DNA of 64,000 nucleotides, taken from the NCBI RefSeq assembly GCF_030272615.1, contig NC_081405.1, positions 568,103,095-568,167,094 of the forward strand, in the 5' to 3' direction. The translations under genes were made by a program, and so were the position numbers. Origin of the DNA: Cryptomeria japonica. Its lineage: Eukaryota; Streptophyta; Pinopsida; Cupressales; Cupressaceae. Below the pieces are notes generated by a model that worked only from the letters and a program-made list of their open reading frames with translations, was not told where the DNA came from and did not search any database. Below are positions 33,380 to 44,544 of this stretch, piece after piece (position 1 is the stretch's first letter; each line of letters opens with the position of its first letter).

Positions 33380-35773
33380 TGAATTTAAATAAATGGAATC
33401 CTACGGTTTCATTGAAGCTACAAAATTTTTCTTTAAAAAAAAATGAAATCAAGCATGCCCTTAAGAATTTTGATAGAATCCTTGGCATTTCCATCGACAT
33501 CAGAATCCTAAAAATTATTGCTCCAACCAAGGCCATCGGATATACATACTAATCCTTCATTTAAATCCTCAGTTTGATTGAAATGACTCTATCGAAGAAG
33601 CCTACCATTATCCTATCGATAAAGTGACTTATTGAACAAATCTTGGCCGCGATGAACTTTCAAAAGGATTCACCGAAGACATTATTTCCATAGACATAAA
33701 GTACATCGAGGAAATTAGGAGTGGTCCCTGCTGATGAAATAAAGAGTTTCGATGAAACTACAGTATCGATGAGACATGTGAACAACTCGCCGAGGGAATA
33801 AATTTGGTGGAAAGAGTGATATCAAAAGAACCAATGGATATTTTATCAACGAAGCTATTTCTGGGAAAAGAGCATTTTTTAGGCACAAAAGATGTTGATC
33901 GAAGATAGCTTTCTCATTGATAAGACTTTTCAAGAAAAGGAAGGTATCGAAGAGGTACAAAAGTAACTAGTCGATGATCACAGTTTCATTGAAAAGGAAA
34001 AGCCGATGGAGGATTACATCAACATAAACATGTGAGGTTGAGCCTTTTGATGAAAGTGAAGGGATCAATGAAGCCACAAAGCTGCTTAACGATGACCAGA
34101 GTTTCATTGAAACTAAGGAGACATTTCGAGGAAAGATAAAGTTAAGCCACTGAAGTACATGATTCCATCAAAAAAAGGTGCGGCCATAAAATTGATGAGC
34201 ATCGATGGACAATATGAAGTGCTGCTAGATGAATGATTACTTTTTGCCACAAGGATCAATAAAAATATTAATAAAGTCACTTCATCATAAATTCAAATAA
34301 ATTCCTCTGTGACCGTTGTGCCACTGGTAACAGTAACTGCTAAAGTCTCCATGAATTCTTGATAAATTGACAAAAGAAGAAACACTTCTGAGCAACACTT
34401 GAAGAATTCGCAGCGAAGCTCGAAGAACCGAGACAATTCGAGATCAGATTCACGAGTGGTCTACCCAGAATTCAAGTAAGTTTCTTCACTCTCAGAGATC
34501 TGTAGTGATAATGGAGGGGTCATCTTCTAAAAAGAATAGGGCTAGGAAAGTTAAAGAGACCCAGTCCTTAGAAGACAAACCTAAGAGGCAGAAAAAGGAA
34601 TTTGCACAGATTAAGGAGAGAGTCGTGGCTAGATTTAACCAGGATGAAGATATAGCCCCACATGTCAACTATGAAGTGTTTGATCTCTTTTTATTGGAGA
34701 CAGATATGAAAAGAAAGAGTGTGGTCATTAAATGCTATAAGAGTGATAGTTATATTAATCATCTTGGCATGCTTAATCTCTTTATCTTTCACTTTGTTAA
34801 GCAATTGCAATCAAGTTATTAATGATGAAGGTTCATGACTTCTCATAGAATAGGTGTTGCTCGTTTATTTATATGAGCATATTTTGTAAAATGAAGACAT
34901 TATTAGAATAGAATATATCGGACAAATACTATAGCCTCTGGCATACTATTTTACAATTTTGAAGCTTTAATAGAATCAATCATTTTTATCTACATATGTG
35001 TTGTGAATTATCTCATTTTCTGTAGGCAGTTGTTTTTGATATTATCTAAAGGAGGTAAGATTATTTGTATTCTTACAGTGAAGTTTATGTTTCTATGTTA
35101 TAATCTTATATTAAAAGGATCTACTTGTGAATTGTAATTGTTCCTTGCAGTTCTTCCTTGGATGTTCCTTTAAGGTTAAGGTTAAATTCATTCAGGCAGT
35201 TTATTATATAAACATTTAGCAGATCTCATAAGAAATAGTAACTGAAAGATTTACCAAAGGGGGTAGGTTTAAAAACTATCGCACAAATCATACATTAAGT
35301 CCTAGGGAAATATAAGACTCTGTATCCCAAATAATAGGAAAGACATTGGTCATTCACAAATCACAACCTTTACCATATTAATTACCTTTACATTAAAGCA
35401 ATAGGAATAGTTGAGTAGGACACATAAAACCAATTGGCAATAGTGTACATACTTATAAGTTTCAATTAGAAAGATCGAATATCTTTCACAACAACAATCT
35501 TGAACTCATCTAAAAGCCACCTATCTTAGAAACCTATACCATTCTGAGGTAGGGAAGAATCTAGATCAAGATACTCAATCTGCTATAAAAATAATTAGTC
35601 ATCGAAAGCCACTAGTGAATAGGTATACATGCCTAGGTCCTGCAGAGCCTAAAGTGAGGGAGTTAGTAACCAAATAGGTTCACTCTATAAGTTGGCTAAG
35701 TCAATTGGAGGGTTTGATCATAGGATTTGGCATTTCCTTAAAACCTATATCCAATCTGTTGATTTGAGATCCA
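33380..35773 (+). repeat. C 3' LTR
   Basis: About 2394 bp, beginning TGAATTTAAATAAATGG and ending TTTGAGATCCA. Aligned by eye to the 5' LTR with scattered substitutions, more than between the LTRs of E, consistent with C being older than its inserts. Confidence 0.82.
34511..34822 (+). CDS. 103-codon ORF inside the C 3' LTR
   Basis: Second copy of the LTR ORF. The only amino-acid change relative to 13466-13777 is Val for Met in KERVVARFNQDED; two other base differences are silent. Function unknown. See the 5' copy for composition. Confidence 0.45.
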   Translation: MEGSSSKKNRARKVKETQSLEDKPKRQKKEFAQIKERVVARFNQDEDIAPHVNYEVFDLFLLETDMKRKSVVIKCYKSDSYINHLGMLNLFIFHFVKQLQSSY

Positions 35774-36373
35774 ACGAGAGGGATCCAATTCTTCACAACC
35801 ATCTCTAACCAAATTTCCATGAGGAACTTGTGACAAGAAACATCACAATAATACAAACAATCCAAATGTTCCTTAATTTGAGCACTAACATAAACATATG
35901 TTCTCCATACAACATTATTTATTCCAGGCAATGCATTGAGAAAATAGAATACTAAGCACACAATGAGTGATCCATATCGGAAAGGGTACAATTTAGTCTT
36001 CGTCAATTGAAGGCTATCCAATAATTGTTGCCTCAATAATTTACACAGAACATAGTCAGCATTTATTTTACAATTTTATAGGCCACATATACTATTGTGG
36101 AAGAAGACGATCCCTCACAATTCCTATAATACACCTTGTATGAGATTCTCATAGATGCATATTTCTGACTACCAAGTCATCAATACTATCAATATGAAGG
36201 GCTCTCTTATTAGACACAACACTAGTCAATATGTTTACCTCATTATTCTTTATATATTTCAAAGAAGGCATAGTTCCCATCAAGCATAAACCAGTTATGT
36301 CCCTTACAGTTTCTTTTGAAATGAAATATGGTTGATCCAACCATAAACAATCTTCATGAATTATTCTTAGCAT
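35774..36373 (-). pseudogene. Element F: fragment of ORF2-like protein
   Basis: Two minus-strand blocks in different frames. The upstream block (36373-36149) has IIHEDCLWLDQPYFISKETV, ITGLCLMGTMPS and NKRALHID. The next (36036 down to the C LTR edge) has MRQQLLDSLQLTKTKL, FRYGSLIVCLVFYFLNALPG and VWRTYVYVSAQIKEHL. Order and motifs match the N-terminal part of B1 ORF2 (FFWLDSVHKITK, IGLPSIG, DKRSLRVND, FRFGNLLVFLMLH). It continues beyond C into 10690-12336. Function unknown. Confidence 0.65.
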
Positions 36374-37689
36374 TATCTTAATTATTTATTCATCATTAAA
36401 CATGGAAAAATTACTCCAAGCATCCAAAACCTTATGCCCCAAACTAGCATACTTTGCCTTAAGTATCTATGTACCATCTACTAGATGAATCTTCTTAAAG
36501 TTATGAAGTTTGTTGTGATCATACTCTTCCAAAATAAGATTAATATAACTAAAAATATCTTCTCTGCATACCAATTTATAGGGAACAATAGAAAATGCAC
36601 CAACAAGGTTGCTCATCACCGAAATAAATAGTCGAATCTCATAACTAGGTCAGACTGCCTCATTGTTGACATTAATAATTTTAGGATTTGCCTTTATAAA
36701 ATATCACAAGCAAGAGAAATACCTTTGATTGATATCCTTCTCTTCTCTTCACTCTCTACAACTCTTCGATTGTATTTTCACAAATGAATTTTGAATAAGC
36801 AATATATAGTCATCATATAGGGTTTTCTCAAAAAGTCGATACACTATATACTCGAAGTCACCAAAAAAGTTGTGAACCATCAAACTCACGTAGAATCCAC
36901 TAGAAATGTCTTTCACACTTCTGCCATGTTGAGAAATTATCAACACCAAACTAAGAGGGGATAAAAGGTATGTGTTAAGCTCTCCCCCTCAGGCACAACT
37001 ATCTGAGCTAGTTACTAGAAGAAGGATTTGCACCCACAGAAGGTTCAGATCCATCCTCAATATTCTCTTCACTCATATCACGAGGGCTTCACTTAGTGAA
37101 CTTGGGTTATATCATGTGCATTTGTTGCATACTAAAGAATCCCCCTATTTTCAAAAAATATTTCCCTAAAATCCTTTTTTGTCAACCCCTCCCAATACAT
37201 AGCTCAAATTGAAAAACCCCCTATTTTCACCAGATATTGTATGTATCATTTTTTTCTTTAGCTTTTTTCATACCCCTTAATATTTCTATCTTGTGTTATG
37301 ATAAAGAGCTGGTTGGGTTTCAAGGAGAACAGTAGATTTGGCAAAACGTACTAATATTAATCGATGGGTTCTAAATTAAGTAGAGCTACTATTTAACTTG
37401 GCTTTGTTTAAAGTTGGATCCCTGGACACATGTTAACCATTGAATATCAAAGGAAATATTGTTATATCCTTTTGATTGAAATTAACAAGTCCTAGTGTTG
37501 GTTTTTCCAACTGATTTCCTAAGAAATCCTAAGATGGAGCCAAGATCTATTATCAGTTCCTTGGATCAATGACCAACTAATGAAGATCATGTTAGGACTA
37601 CTTTCTTAGGGTTAGGGTTTCATAAGATGTTTTGGGTTAAAAAATTTAAATAACCTTAGGCGGGCTTTTGTTTTAATTTTTAGTTGATT
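36374..37689. other. Decayed sequence, probably rest of F
   Basis: Minus-strand translation up to about 36950 gives fragments that may continue the N-terminus of the F protein, but with stops and no clear match. From 37000 to 37690 I see no gene, LTR end or repeat I can name. Confidence 0.35.
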
Positions 37690-39690
37690 GGCTCAACCAG
37701 TAAGATCTCCTCTTAAGTTGTCTCTGGGGGTTTTATCTCATTGTGTTAACTGACCCCATTCTTAGGCTTTTTCTATTTTACTGGCCAATAAATTTTTTCC
37801 TTAGTCTTCATGTGCATGTTTTTATTTGCCTAAGTCATGTCTTAGTGCTTGTTAGTCCCCTCTTATGTCCTAGTAACTTTCATTTGTGAGGAACTGATTA
37901 TTACTGAGAGGGGGGTAAATCAGTAATAATAATAAACTTTAAAACTTTAACAACCACCATAAACTTCTTTCAAAACAACTCATAAATAGTACAAGTAACA
38001 ATTAAAATCATACTGTTGATTAGATTGATCAAACTGTTTATTTAAGTGTTCCACTTCATGCATGTAATAGAAAGATATCAACTTAACACATAAGAAATCA
38101 AGCAACACATGAACACCAGGATTTTCACATGGAAACCCAAATGGGAAAAACCATGGTGGGAATTGGTACCCACAAGATTTTTGCACTCTTTTGGAATGCG
38201 CCCTATTAGGAGCCTAAACTGGTTAGGAGTCCCCCGGTTAAGGGATTTACCTCAGCCCTATTAGAAGCTTTACTCTGTTAGGAGTAACCTTGTGAAAGGA
38301 TTTAGAACCCAAGCTAATGAGTTACCCGATGAAGAGATTTATACAATCAGGCCTGTTAGGACCTACTCGGTTAAGGAATTTTGATTATGCTGCAACTATT
38401 AGGGAACAATAGATGTATGATCTAAAATAGCACTCTTTGTTTTCTTGTATAGATCCTTTTCTATTCCAATCTTCTTCTCTCTTGTAGACACACACATTGG
38501 GTCGGCCACACACTCTTCCTTTGATCACTGACACAGTAAATCATCACAAACTTACCCTTAATAGACTTTAAAACTTAGTCGATTACAAAACCATAAGATT
38601 TACATCATAGATCATCACATATCTTTATAAACCATTACAAATCATCATATGGATCATTACAATAAATTACAAATCAATTAAAGTCATTGAATGATCACCA
38701 CACATCGATCTGATACACTTTCAAACCCTTAGCTCATTCTACTAAGCACTTCACTCATTCCTAAGAAATTATCTCTTTGATCAATCCAAAAATCATTTAA
38801 ATAGTTCACGTGGATTCAACCACATCATCACCAACTTACAAACATAATGTAATACACCGTCAAACTCAAAATCATTACCGGTTATGAGATTTGAATACCG
38901 GTTCTTAAACCATACTAAAACCCTACACAAAATACATCAGTCAATCACAAACATGACTTCTAGTAACCAAAACATGATGTGGTTCCAGTCATAACCTTAT
39001 TATAATTTTACCAACACATATTCCAAACCACAACACCAAATTCCTCATCAATCTCTAGATCCAATTACTTAAACATAACAAAGTTTCACATTTACTGGTT
39101 AAAGTCTTATTTGCCAGTTAACTATCCAATCCATTCCATAGCTTTCTGGTCAATCATAGATGACTTAGATAACATCATAAAACAATCTAACCATAGTTTC
39201 CATCAATGACAACACAAACTAATCATCAAGTCATCAATCAACATCTGAACTATATCATCACCAACAGTCCTTGTACTCATTCATCAATATCATCACATTA
39301 TTAGTTATGCCAATATGCCAATAGTAACTTCATCTTGTAAGAATGTGCTTTAAGTCACTCTTAAGTCATGGTCCCACCTGGGAGTTATCAAGTTGTCATT
39401 TAAATCTATATTGTATTCTAGGTCATTCCACCGAGCTGATGTACAAGTCTATGTCATGACAAATATATAATAGAAGAATCTTTTTGTAACATTGGTGATA
39501 CCCTTCTCAAAGCTTCAATGACATGACGATGTCCATATGTCAACAAGGAGTTAGAAAAAGAATGATGTTGAAGGTTCGCTAGGAAATTTCTTAGACACTT
39601 CTTAGGTCCCAACGACTTGACAATGCCAGTGTGGCCAACATTCAAAGAAGGGGAAGGCTTGTCAATGAAATTTTGTGTCTTATCTAGATG
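37690..39690. repeat. Repeat K, copy 1, split by solo LTR J
   Basis: The parts 37690-37877 and 39329-39690 together match 41305-41850, sharing stretches such as CTTCATGTGCATGTTTTTAT and TATCAACAAGGAGTTAG. They could be LTRs of a small old element whose interior is 39691-41304, but I cannot define its ends. Confidence 0.6.
37878..39323 (-). mobile_element. Element J: solo LTR
   Basis: 1446 bp bounded by a perfect 5-bp duplication GTAAC (37873-37877 and 39324-39328). Comparison with repeat K copy 2 shows the empty site. The right end is GCCAATA, close to GCCAACA of the copia-type LTRs here. The left end starts TTTCATTTG, so the terminal TG seems mutated. It contains the hairpin TTATTACTGA/TCAGTAATAA around a G-run (about 37900-37934) and the block GGAAACCCAAATGGGAAAAA. 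No internal region, hence solo. Confidence 0.78.
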
Positions 39691-41304
39691 TTAAAAATTC
39701 ATCTTGCCAATTCACTGATGTACATGTGGATGGACACATCAGAAGGAATGGCCATCAGTAGAATATTTTTTTCAATCAACTAATCATTGTAGACTATTTT
39801 TCCATTACTTTAATATTCCTATAGTTTCCAGATCTTCCTATCGGTCGATGGCATCAACAATCATTGCATGGCTGAACTGCCCAATTAAAAAAAGTATTCA
39901 CAATCTTTGTAATTTTTCACTTGTTTTTGATCGGAAACACAAGATATATATTAATCATTTAAAATTATTACAAAATTTATAAGGATTCTAGAAAGACCTT
40001 CGGAATCCAAACAATCATGTCAAAACTAGCAATTTATTAGAATCATTGTATAAAATGCAAGAAGAAAAATAAAAGAAAAACCAAAAAAGTTCCTTACATA
40101 ATATAGCTTGTAGAATTATACATTCTTCATATTATAAAACAAAAAATCAAATATTGAAATTGTTGTAGTAGTGATGTGCAAAAAGAAGAAATCAAGGGGT
40201 AGATCATCTCTTAGACCTTAGTGATGGATTGGTCCTAGTATGTCTACCCTTGCCACACCTAGTGTCTTGACTATGGTTCATCATCACAAGGCCAAACTTC
40301 TTCTTCAATAACTAGCCCATGATGCTCTAGTTCATAGTTTGCGCCAAACCCTTCCTCATTGATGTATTCCTTGAACCTATCCCCACCTTTTTTGAACTTT
40401 AGATGCAAAATTTTCTACACAAATCTCATAGGCTTAAGAATTTCCAGTCTTCTTGCTTCAAACACATCAACCAATGCCCTAGAAAGAATACAAGTCCTAC
40501 AAACTTGTCAACCCCCACAATGAGTTGGAAAATAGTCCCGTGGGAATGAAATGGTGAAATGGTTGTAAATATTAGCAATGACCATTTTATTTTCTCCCAA
40601 AAAAACATCATTGAAGATCTTTTGACACAATTACATGGCCATCACCTCTGCTTCTCCCGCCTTCATAATTGATGCTAGGAATATAGCAGGGATGTTTTTA
40701 TTCATTCTATATCTATGAGAAGTCATGATGAAATCCTCCCCCGGGATTTTTTTGATTGCAAGAATTATGAGGGGGCTAGAATAATTCAAAACCCCTAAGA
40801 GACACTTATCTTAAATTTCCCCAAGAAAAGACATTTGTTGTTTTGTAGAAATCAATTAGATAGGAGAATCCATAGATGCAAAGCAAAAAAATAGAAACAA
40901 GGGAAAATGGTGGGAAAATGAAGGAATTGAAATGGAATGCAAAAAGAGAAGCTAAAAATTAATATATATAGAAAAATAACTTGCTTCACCAGAAATAATC
41001 AAGAAAGAAATCATAAATGTGGAATAAATGTGATATGACTAGAGAACCTGGAAATCCAAAAACACATCCTTTCTATAGGAAAAATAATCTTGCCTATTGG
41101 AAAAATAGTCATTCTTAATCATGTAATATATCATTTTCCATTGGCATGTGTGAGGGTAAGGTAAGAATGTAATGATTTCAACCAAGAATTAAATGAGAAA
41201 AATGAATTTTGAGGAGGATGAATAAAAGGATTGCCTAATTTTGATGGTGTATACCTCAAAAAATAGAGCCGAATTGCATTTAATCTCTGCTTTGCCTATG
41301 TTCA
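39691..41304. other. Unassigned stretch between the K repeats
   Basis: AT-rich, no convincing ORF over 65 codons, no domain match. Possibly the interior of a non-autonomous element flanked by the K repeats. Confidence 0.35.
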
Positions 41305-41850
41305 TGTTGACCAGCTTGGCTAGTAAGATTTTCCTCTTAAGTTGTCTTGAAGGGTTCTAAGCCATTGCATTAACCGGCCCATGCCTAGGCTTGCATTATT
41401 TTGTCGGTCAATATATTTTCCTTAAGTCTTCATGTGCATGTTTTTATTTTTCCTAAGTCGTGTTTTAGCACATATTAGTCTCCTATTATGTCCTAGTAAC
41501 TTAATCTTCAAACCATGTGTTTTAAGTAACTCCTAAGTCATGCTCCCACAGGGAGATCACCGTGTTATCATAGAAGTCTAAATCATGTTCCACCAATCTG
41601 TCGAGCCAATGTGGAAGTCTACATCATGATAGATAAATAACAAAAGTATCTTTTGGTGGAATTAGTGATATCCTTATCGAAGTCTCAATGACCTAATGAT
41701 GTTAACCTATCAACAAGGAGTTAGTGGAGGAATGATGTCGAAGGTTCATTGGGAGATTTCTTTGATCCTAGCAACAAGACGATACCAATATGGACACTGT
41801 TCAAAGGTAAACTGCTTATCAATGAGATCTTTCTCTTAGGGGAGGCTCTG
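41305..41850. repeat. Repeat K, copy 2
   Basis: Diverged copy of K, uninterrupted. It shows the site into which J inserted in copy 1 (CTAGTAACTTAATCTTC). Confidence 0.6.
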
Positions 41851-41867
41851 ATTCTATGCATTTTGGT

Positions 41868-42270
41868 CAGTGATAGGAAGCATTTGTGTGCAGTTTCACA
41901 TGCATGGTATAAACCAGTAACAGAATAGGGCAGAATAGAGCATCAATGAACTGGTACATAGTGAGGGTTAAAAGAGCTTAAACTAGAACATATCCAACAT
42001 GGTTAGATGCAATTTATGAGTTCATTTTTTTTTGTAATCATCTTGTAATACTATGTAAGTCAGTGAGACTTCCATTTGAGCAGTGAGCTCTAGGCAGTTG
42101 GCCTGATTGCATGTGCAATCCCCTCAATGTAATATTTGTATACCTTGATCAAGTATATAGATATTGTGGGTATCAGCCCCACCATGGTTTTTCCCTTTGC
42201 AGGGTTTTCCACGTATAAATATTAGTGATCATTCAAGTATGGTTCAATACTGGTATGTATCTTCTTCTAT
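41868..42270 (+). repeat. Element L: truncated copia-type LTR
   Basis: Plus-strand LTR sequence resembling the LTRs of B2: CAGTGAGCTCTAGGCAGTTG, then GTGGGTATCAGCCCCACCAT and GGTTTTTCCC. It stops before the U5 hairpin, so the LTR end and PBS are missing. Confidence 0.6.
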
Positions 42271-42282
42271 GTGAAAAATTTA

Positions 42283-42579
42283 TTTCCCTGTAAGGGCAAT
42301 GTAGTGTGGTCTATATATAAACCTATCACAGTTCAGATAGGTGAAATGATCAGAGACTTAGGTGATAAGTTTGGAGAGACAATGTGGGGTTATTTTAAAG
42401 AATTCCAAACTAGAATGCATCAAAGAGAAAGAATCCCGATCGATATAGTTCAAAAGTACAAGGACACTATTTGCTTTCTTGATGATACTGTCGATTGCAT
42501 CATTCAAGCGATTGAACCTAGAACTTTCTAGGTACCTGCTATGGGTTATGAGATTGGGGCAAACATTGCCAAATTATAA
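42283..42579 (+). pseudogene. Element L: fragment of ORF2-like protein
   Basis: The frame reads VVWSIYKPITVQIGEMIRDL, then YFKEFQTRMHQRERIPIDIV and QKYKDTI. After a TAG at 42529 it continues VPAMGYEIGANIAK. B1 ORF2 has EYFQALKVKMNKRIRLSQEI, VNKYKDEIW and TEMGYEID in the same order, and F has VVWRTYVYVSAQIKE. It is therefore a third relative of the unknown protein, here joined directly to an LTR fragment. Confidence 0.65.
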
Positions 42580-42846
42580 GAAAACATATTATTATCTAAA
42601 GAGCATTCCAACTCACTATAATAAATAGGCCTCTTGGGATTAAAGTCCCAGAGGATGGGATTATTTGAGTTTTCTCTTTGAGATCTCTCATATCAGGTAT
42701 TTTGTAGGGCCTCGCAGTCTTAATCACGTTTACATGACTTCAACTTGTTTCAGTACCTTGTCGGGCTATAGGTCTCAATCATTCTCGCGTGACTTCAAGG
42801 GGTAATTTCAAACGGAATTCCTTAATAGGAACTATAATATATAAGT
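42580..42846. other. Sequence between L and element G
   Basis: No gene or repeat recognised. Contains an AGGTCTCAATC/AGTCTTAATC-type short repetition. Ends TATAAGT at the G left edge. Confidence 0.3.
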
Positions 42847-44051
42847 TGTTAGACAGTTCAAATAATCAGAAGACAACTTGGGGGGGGGGGGTGAATCAAT
42901 TGTCACATATTACAGGAACCATTAGCAATTTAAACTTTAATACCAGAACCCAAAACATTAATACCGAAATAGTAGTTAAACCAAATAAGCATAAACAATA
43001 ATCACAGAATAAAAGCCATCCACATAACACCAAGATTTGTATGTGGAAAACCTGGTAAAGGGAAAAACCACAGTGGGAAGCCTACCCACAGTCAGATAAT
43101 ACTTCTGCAGTAAGTATGTGAAATACAATTAAGGGGCCTGCAATTGTAGCAAGGCCAACAACCTAGAGTGCACTACTTATCACAAAAGGAGCCTCACTGA
43201 CTACATATAAATCTAGACTACAATTCGAAGAAGTTTTGAACTGCAAAAGATAGCATCTCCTATGCTTGAGTACAGTTTCAGTTAACCTCAATACTAGAGG
43301 AATAAATCCTCTTACATAAACCCAATTCAATCTCCAATGATCGACCAACTCCTCTGCCTAAATGATATTACATTATTCAAACATCACATTCCTTGACCAT
43401 GACCTCTTGCATTAACCATGATGATCTACAATGAGATCTTAAATCTATATATACAAAACCCTTGACCATAAACAATCAGGTCGGCCACCAGATAATAAAC
43501 CAATTACATAATTACAAACCATGTCGGCCTTAGACCAAACAAATAATATCAACACATAAGACATCCTGGACATACATCAATAGGTCCTATCCACACGTTA
43601 CATTAAAGTCGGTCCATAACCTAGATCAACTGGGACCATGTATAGGTCCACATGCTTCAGCAATGATCTCCAACTACCAAGTCTTGAACATGATCACCAA
43701 CAACATCCAGAAAACTCTATCAGAATTTGTACCAATACCACTTATGCTATTCATCTCCATGAAAATCTCTGCCGATGAAACCATCGCTGGAACCAGAAAT
43801 CAATCTTTTAAGCAATCAGAATATCATCTGATGTCTAGACCAAAATCAATTGACCAAATATGAATATAAGTATCATGAACAATCCAATTCCATCACCAGA
43901 CTAGACCGGATCATGTCAGATCCAATTTAACCAAAAAAAACTCAACCTACTAGGACCAGAAGGGTGTCGGTAAAGCATCGAAACAACTAGTGTTGGTATC
44001 AATGACAAAACATCAATACAACACATAATCAATTCCACCAAAAGGCCAACA
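42847..44051 (-). repeat. G 3' LTR
   Basis: 1205 bp. Contains a degraded U5 hairpin around GGGGGGGGGGG (42862-42905) and a TATA-like site on the minus strand (TGTATATATAG, 43446-43456). Same length as the partner at 57990. Confidence 0.9.
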
Positions 44052-44053
44052 AT

Positions 44054-44237
44054 CTCCCCCTTTGGCATTGATCGCAACACTAGACATGAAAAACATCTAA
44101 GTACCAAGAAATGCCAAACAAGTCTCCCCCTTTAGAAGACAACCAACAATTTCCCACATATAGCTCTAAATTTCTCTCCTTAGCATTATCTCTCCCCCTT
44201 TATTTTCTTTTTTCACATCAATATCACTCCCCCTTTG
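44054..44237 (-). promoter_or_regulatory. G polypurine tract and three similar tracts
   Basis: The minus strand reads CCAAAGGGGGAG at 44054-44065, next to the 3' LTR. Similar AAAGGGGGAG tracts occur at 44124-44133, 44192-44201 and 44227-44237. Only the first is in the standard PPT place. The rest of 44066-44540 is noncoding. Confidence 0.7.
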
Positions 44238-44544
44238 ACATCAATGCCATAAATATGATAGAAATATCAAAGCAAAAACACAAGCCTTTGAATCACAAAG
44301 TTGAGTACTCCTCTTGAGTAGTAGCATCCTACATCAGTGCCAGAATGAATAGTATCTCTGATAGTGCATGCCAGACTAATGCCAAACCGCATCAATCAAG
44401 TCACTACCAGAGGGGTAGAAACTCCCAATCTATCTCTCAGGTACTCAAATGATTCCTTGGACAAAGGTTTAGTGAAAATATCTGCAATCTACTCTTTAGT
44501 GTTCACATAAACCAATCTAACTTCATGTTCCTCCACATTCTCCT

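Larger units (their letters stand above)
12337..35773 (+). mobile_element. Element C: Tat-type Ty3/gypsy retrotransposon, interrupted by D and E
   Basis: Direct repeats of about 2.39 kb (12337-14724 and 33380-35773) flank a plus-strand gypsy coding region. The order is PBS, gag, protease, RNase H-like domain, RT, RNase H, integrase. D, carrying E, interrupts RT at 18775-30838. Without inserts C is about 11.4 kb. Both LTRs begin TGAATTTAAAT and end GAGATCCA. The flanks are GTCGT and ACGAG, so no TSD is recognisable and age or rearrangement is possible. Both flanks belong to F. Many stops and several frameshifts show it is dead. Confidence 0.85.

Noticed and set aside
12332-35778. A TSD for element C
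   Set aside because: GTCGT and ACGAG at the two edges do not match directly; GTCGT/ACGAG similarity is only partial in reverse complement and not a target duplication.
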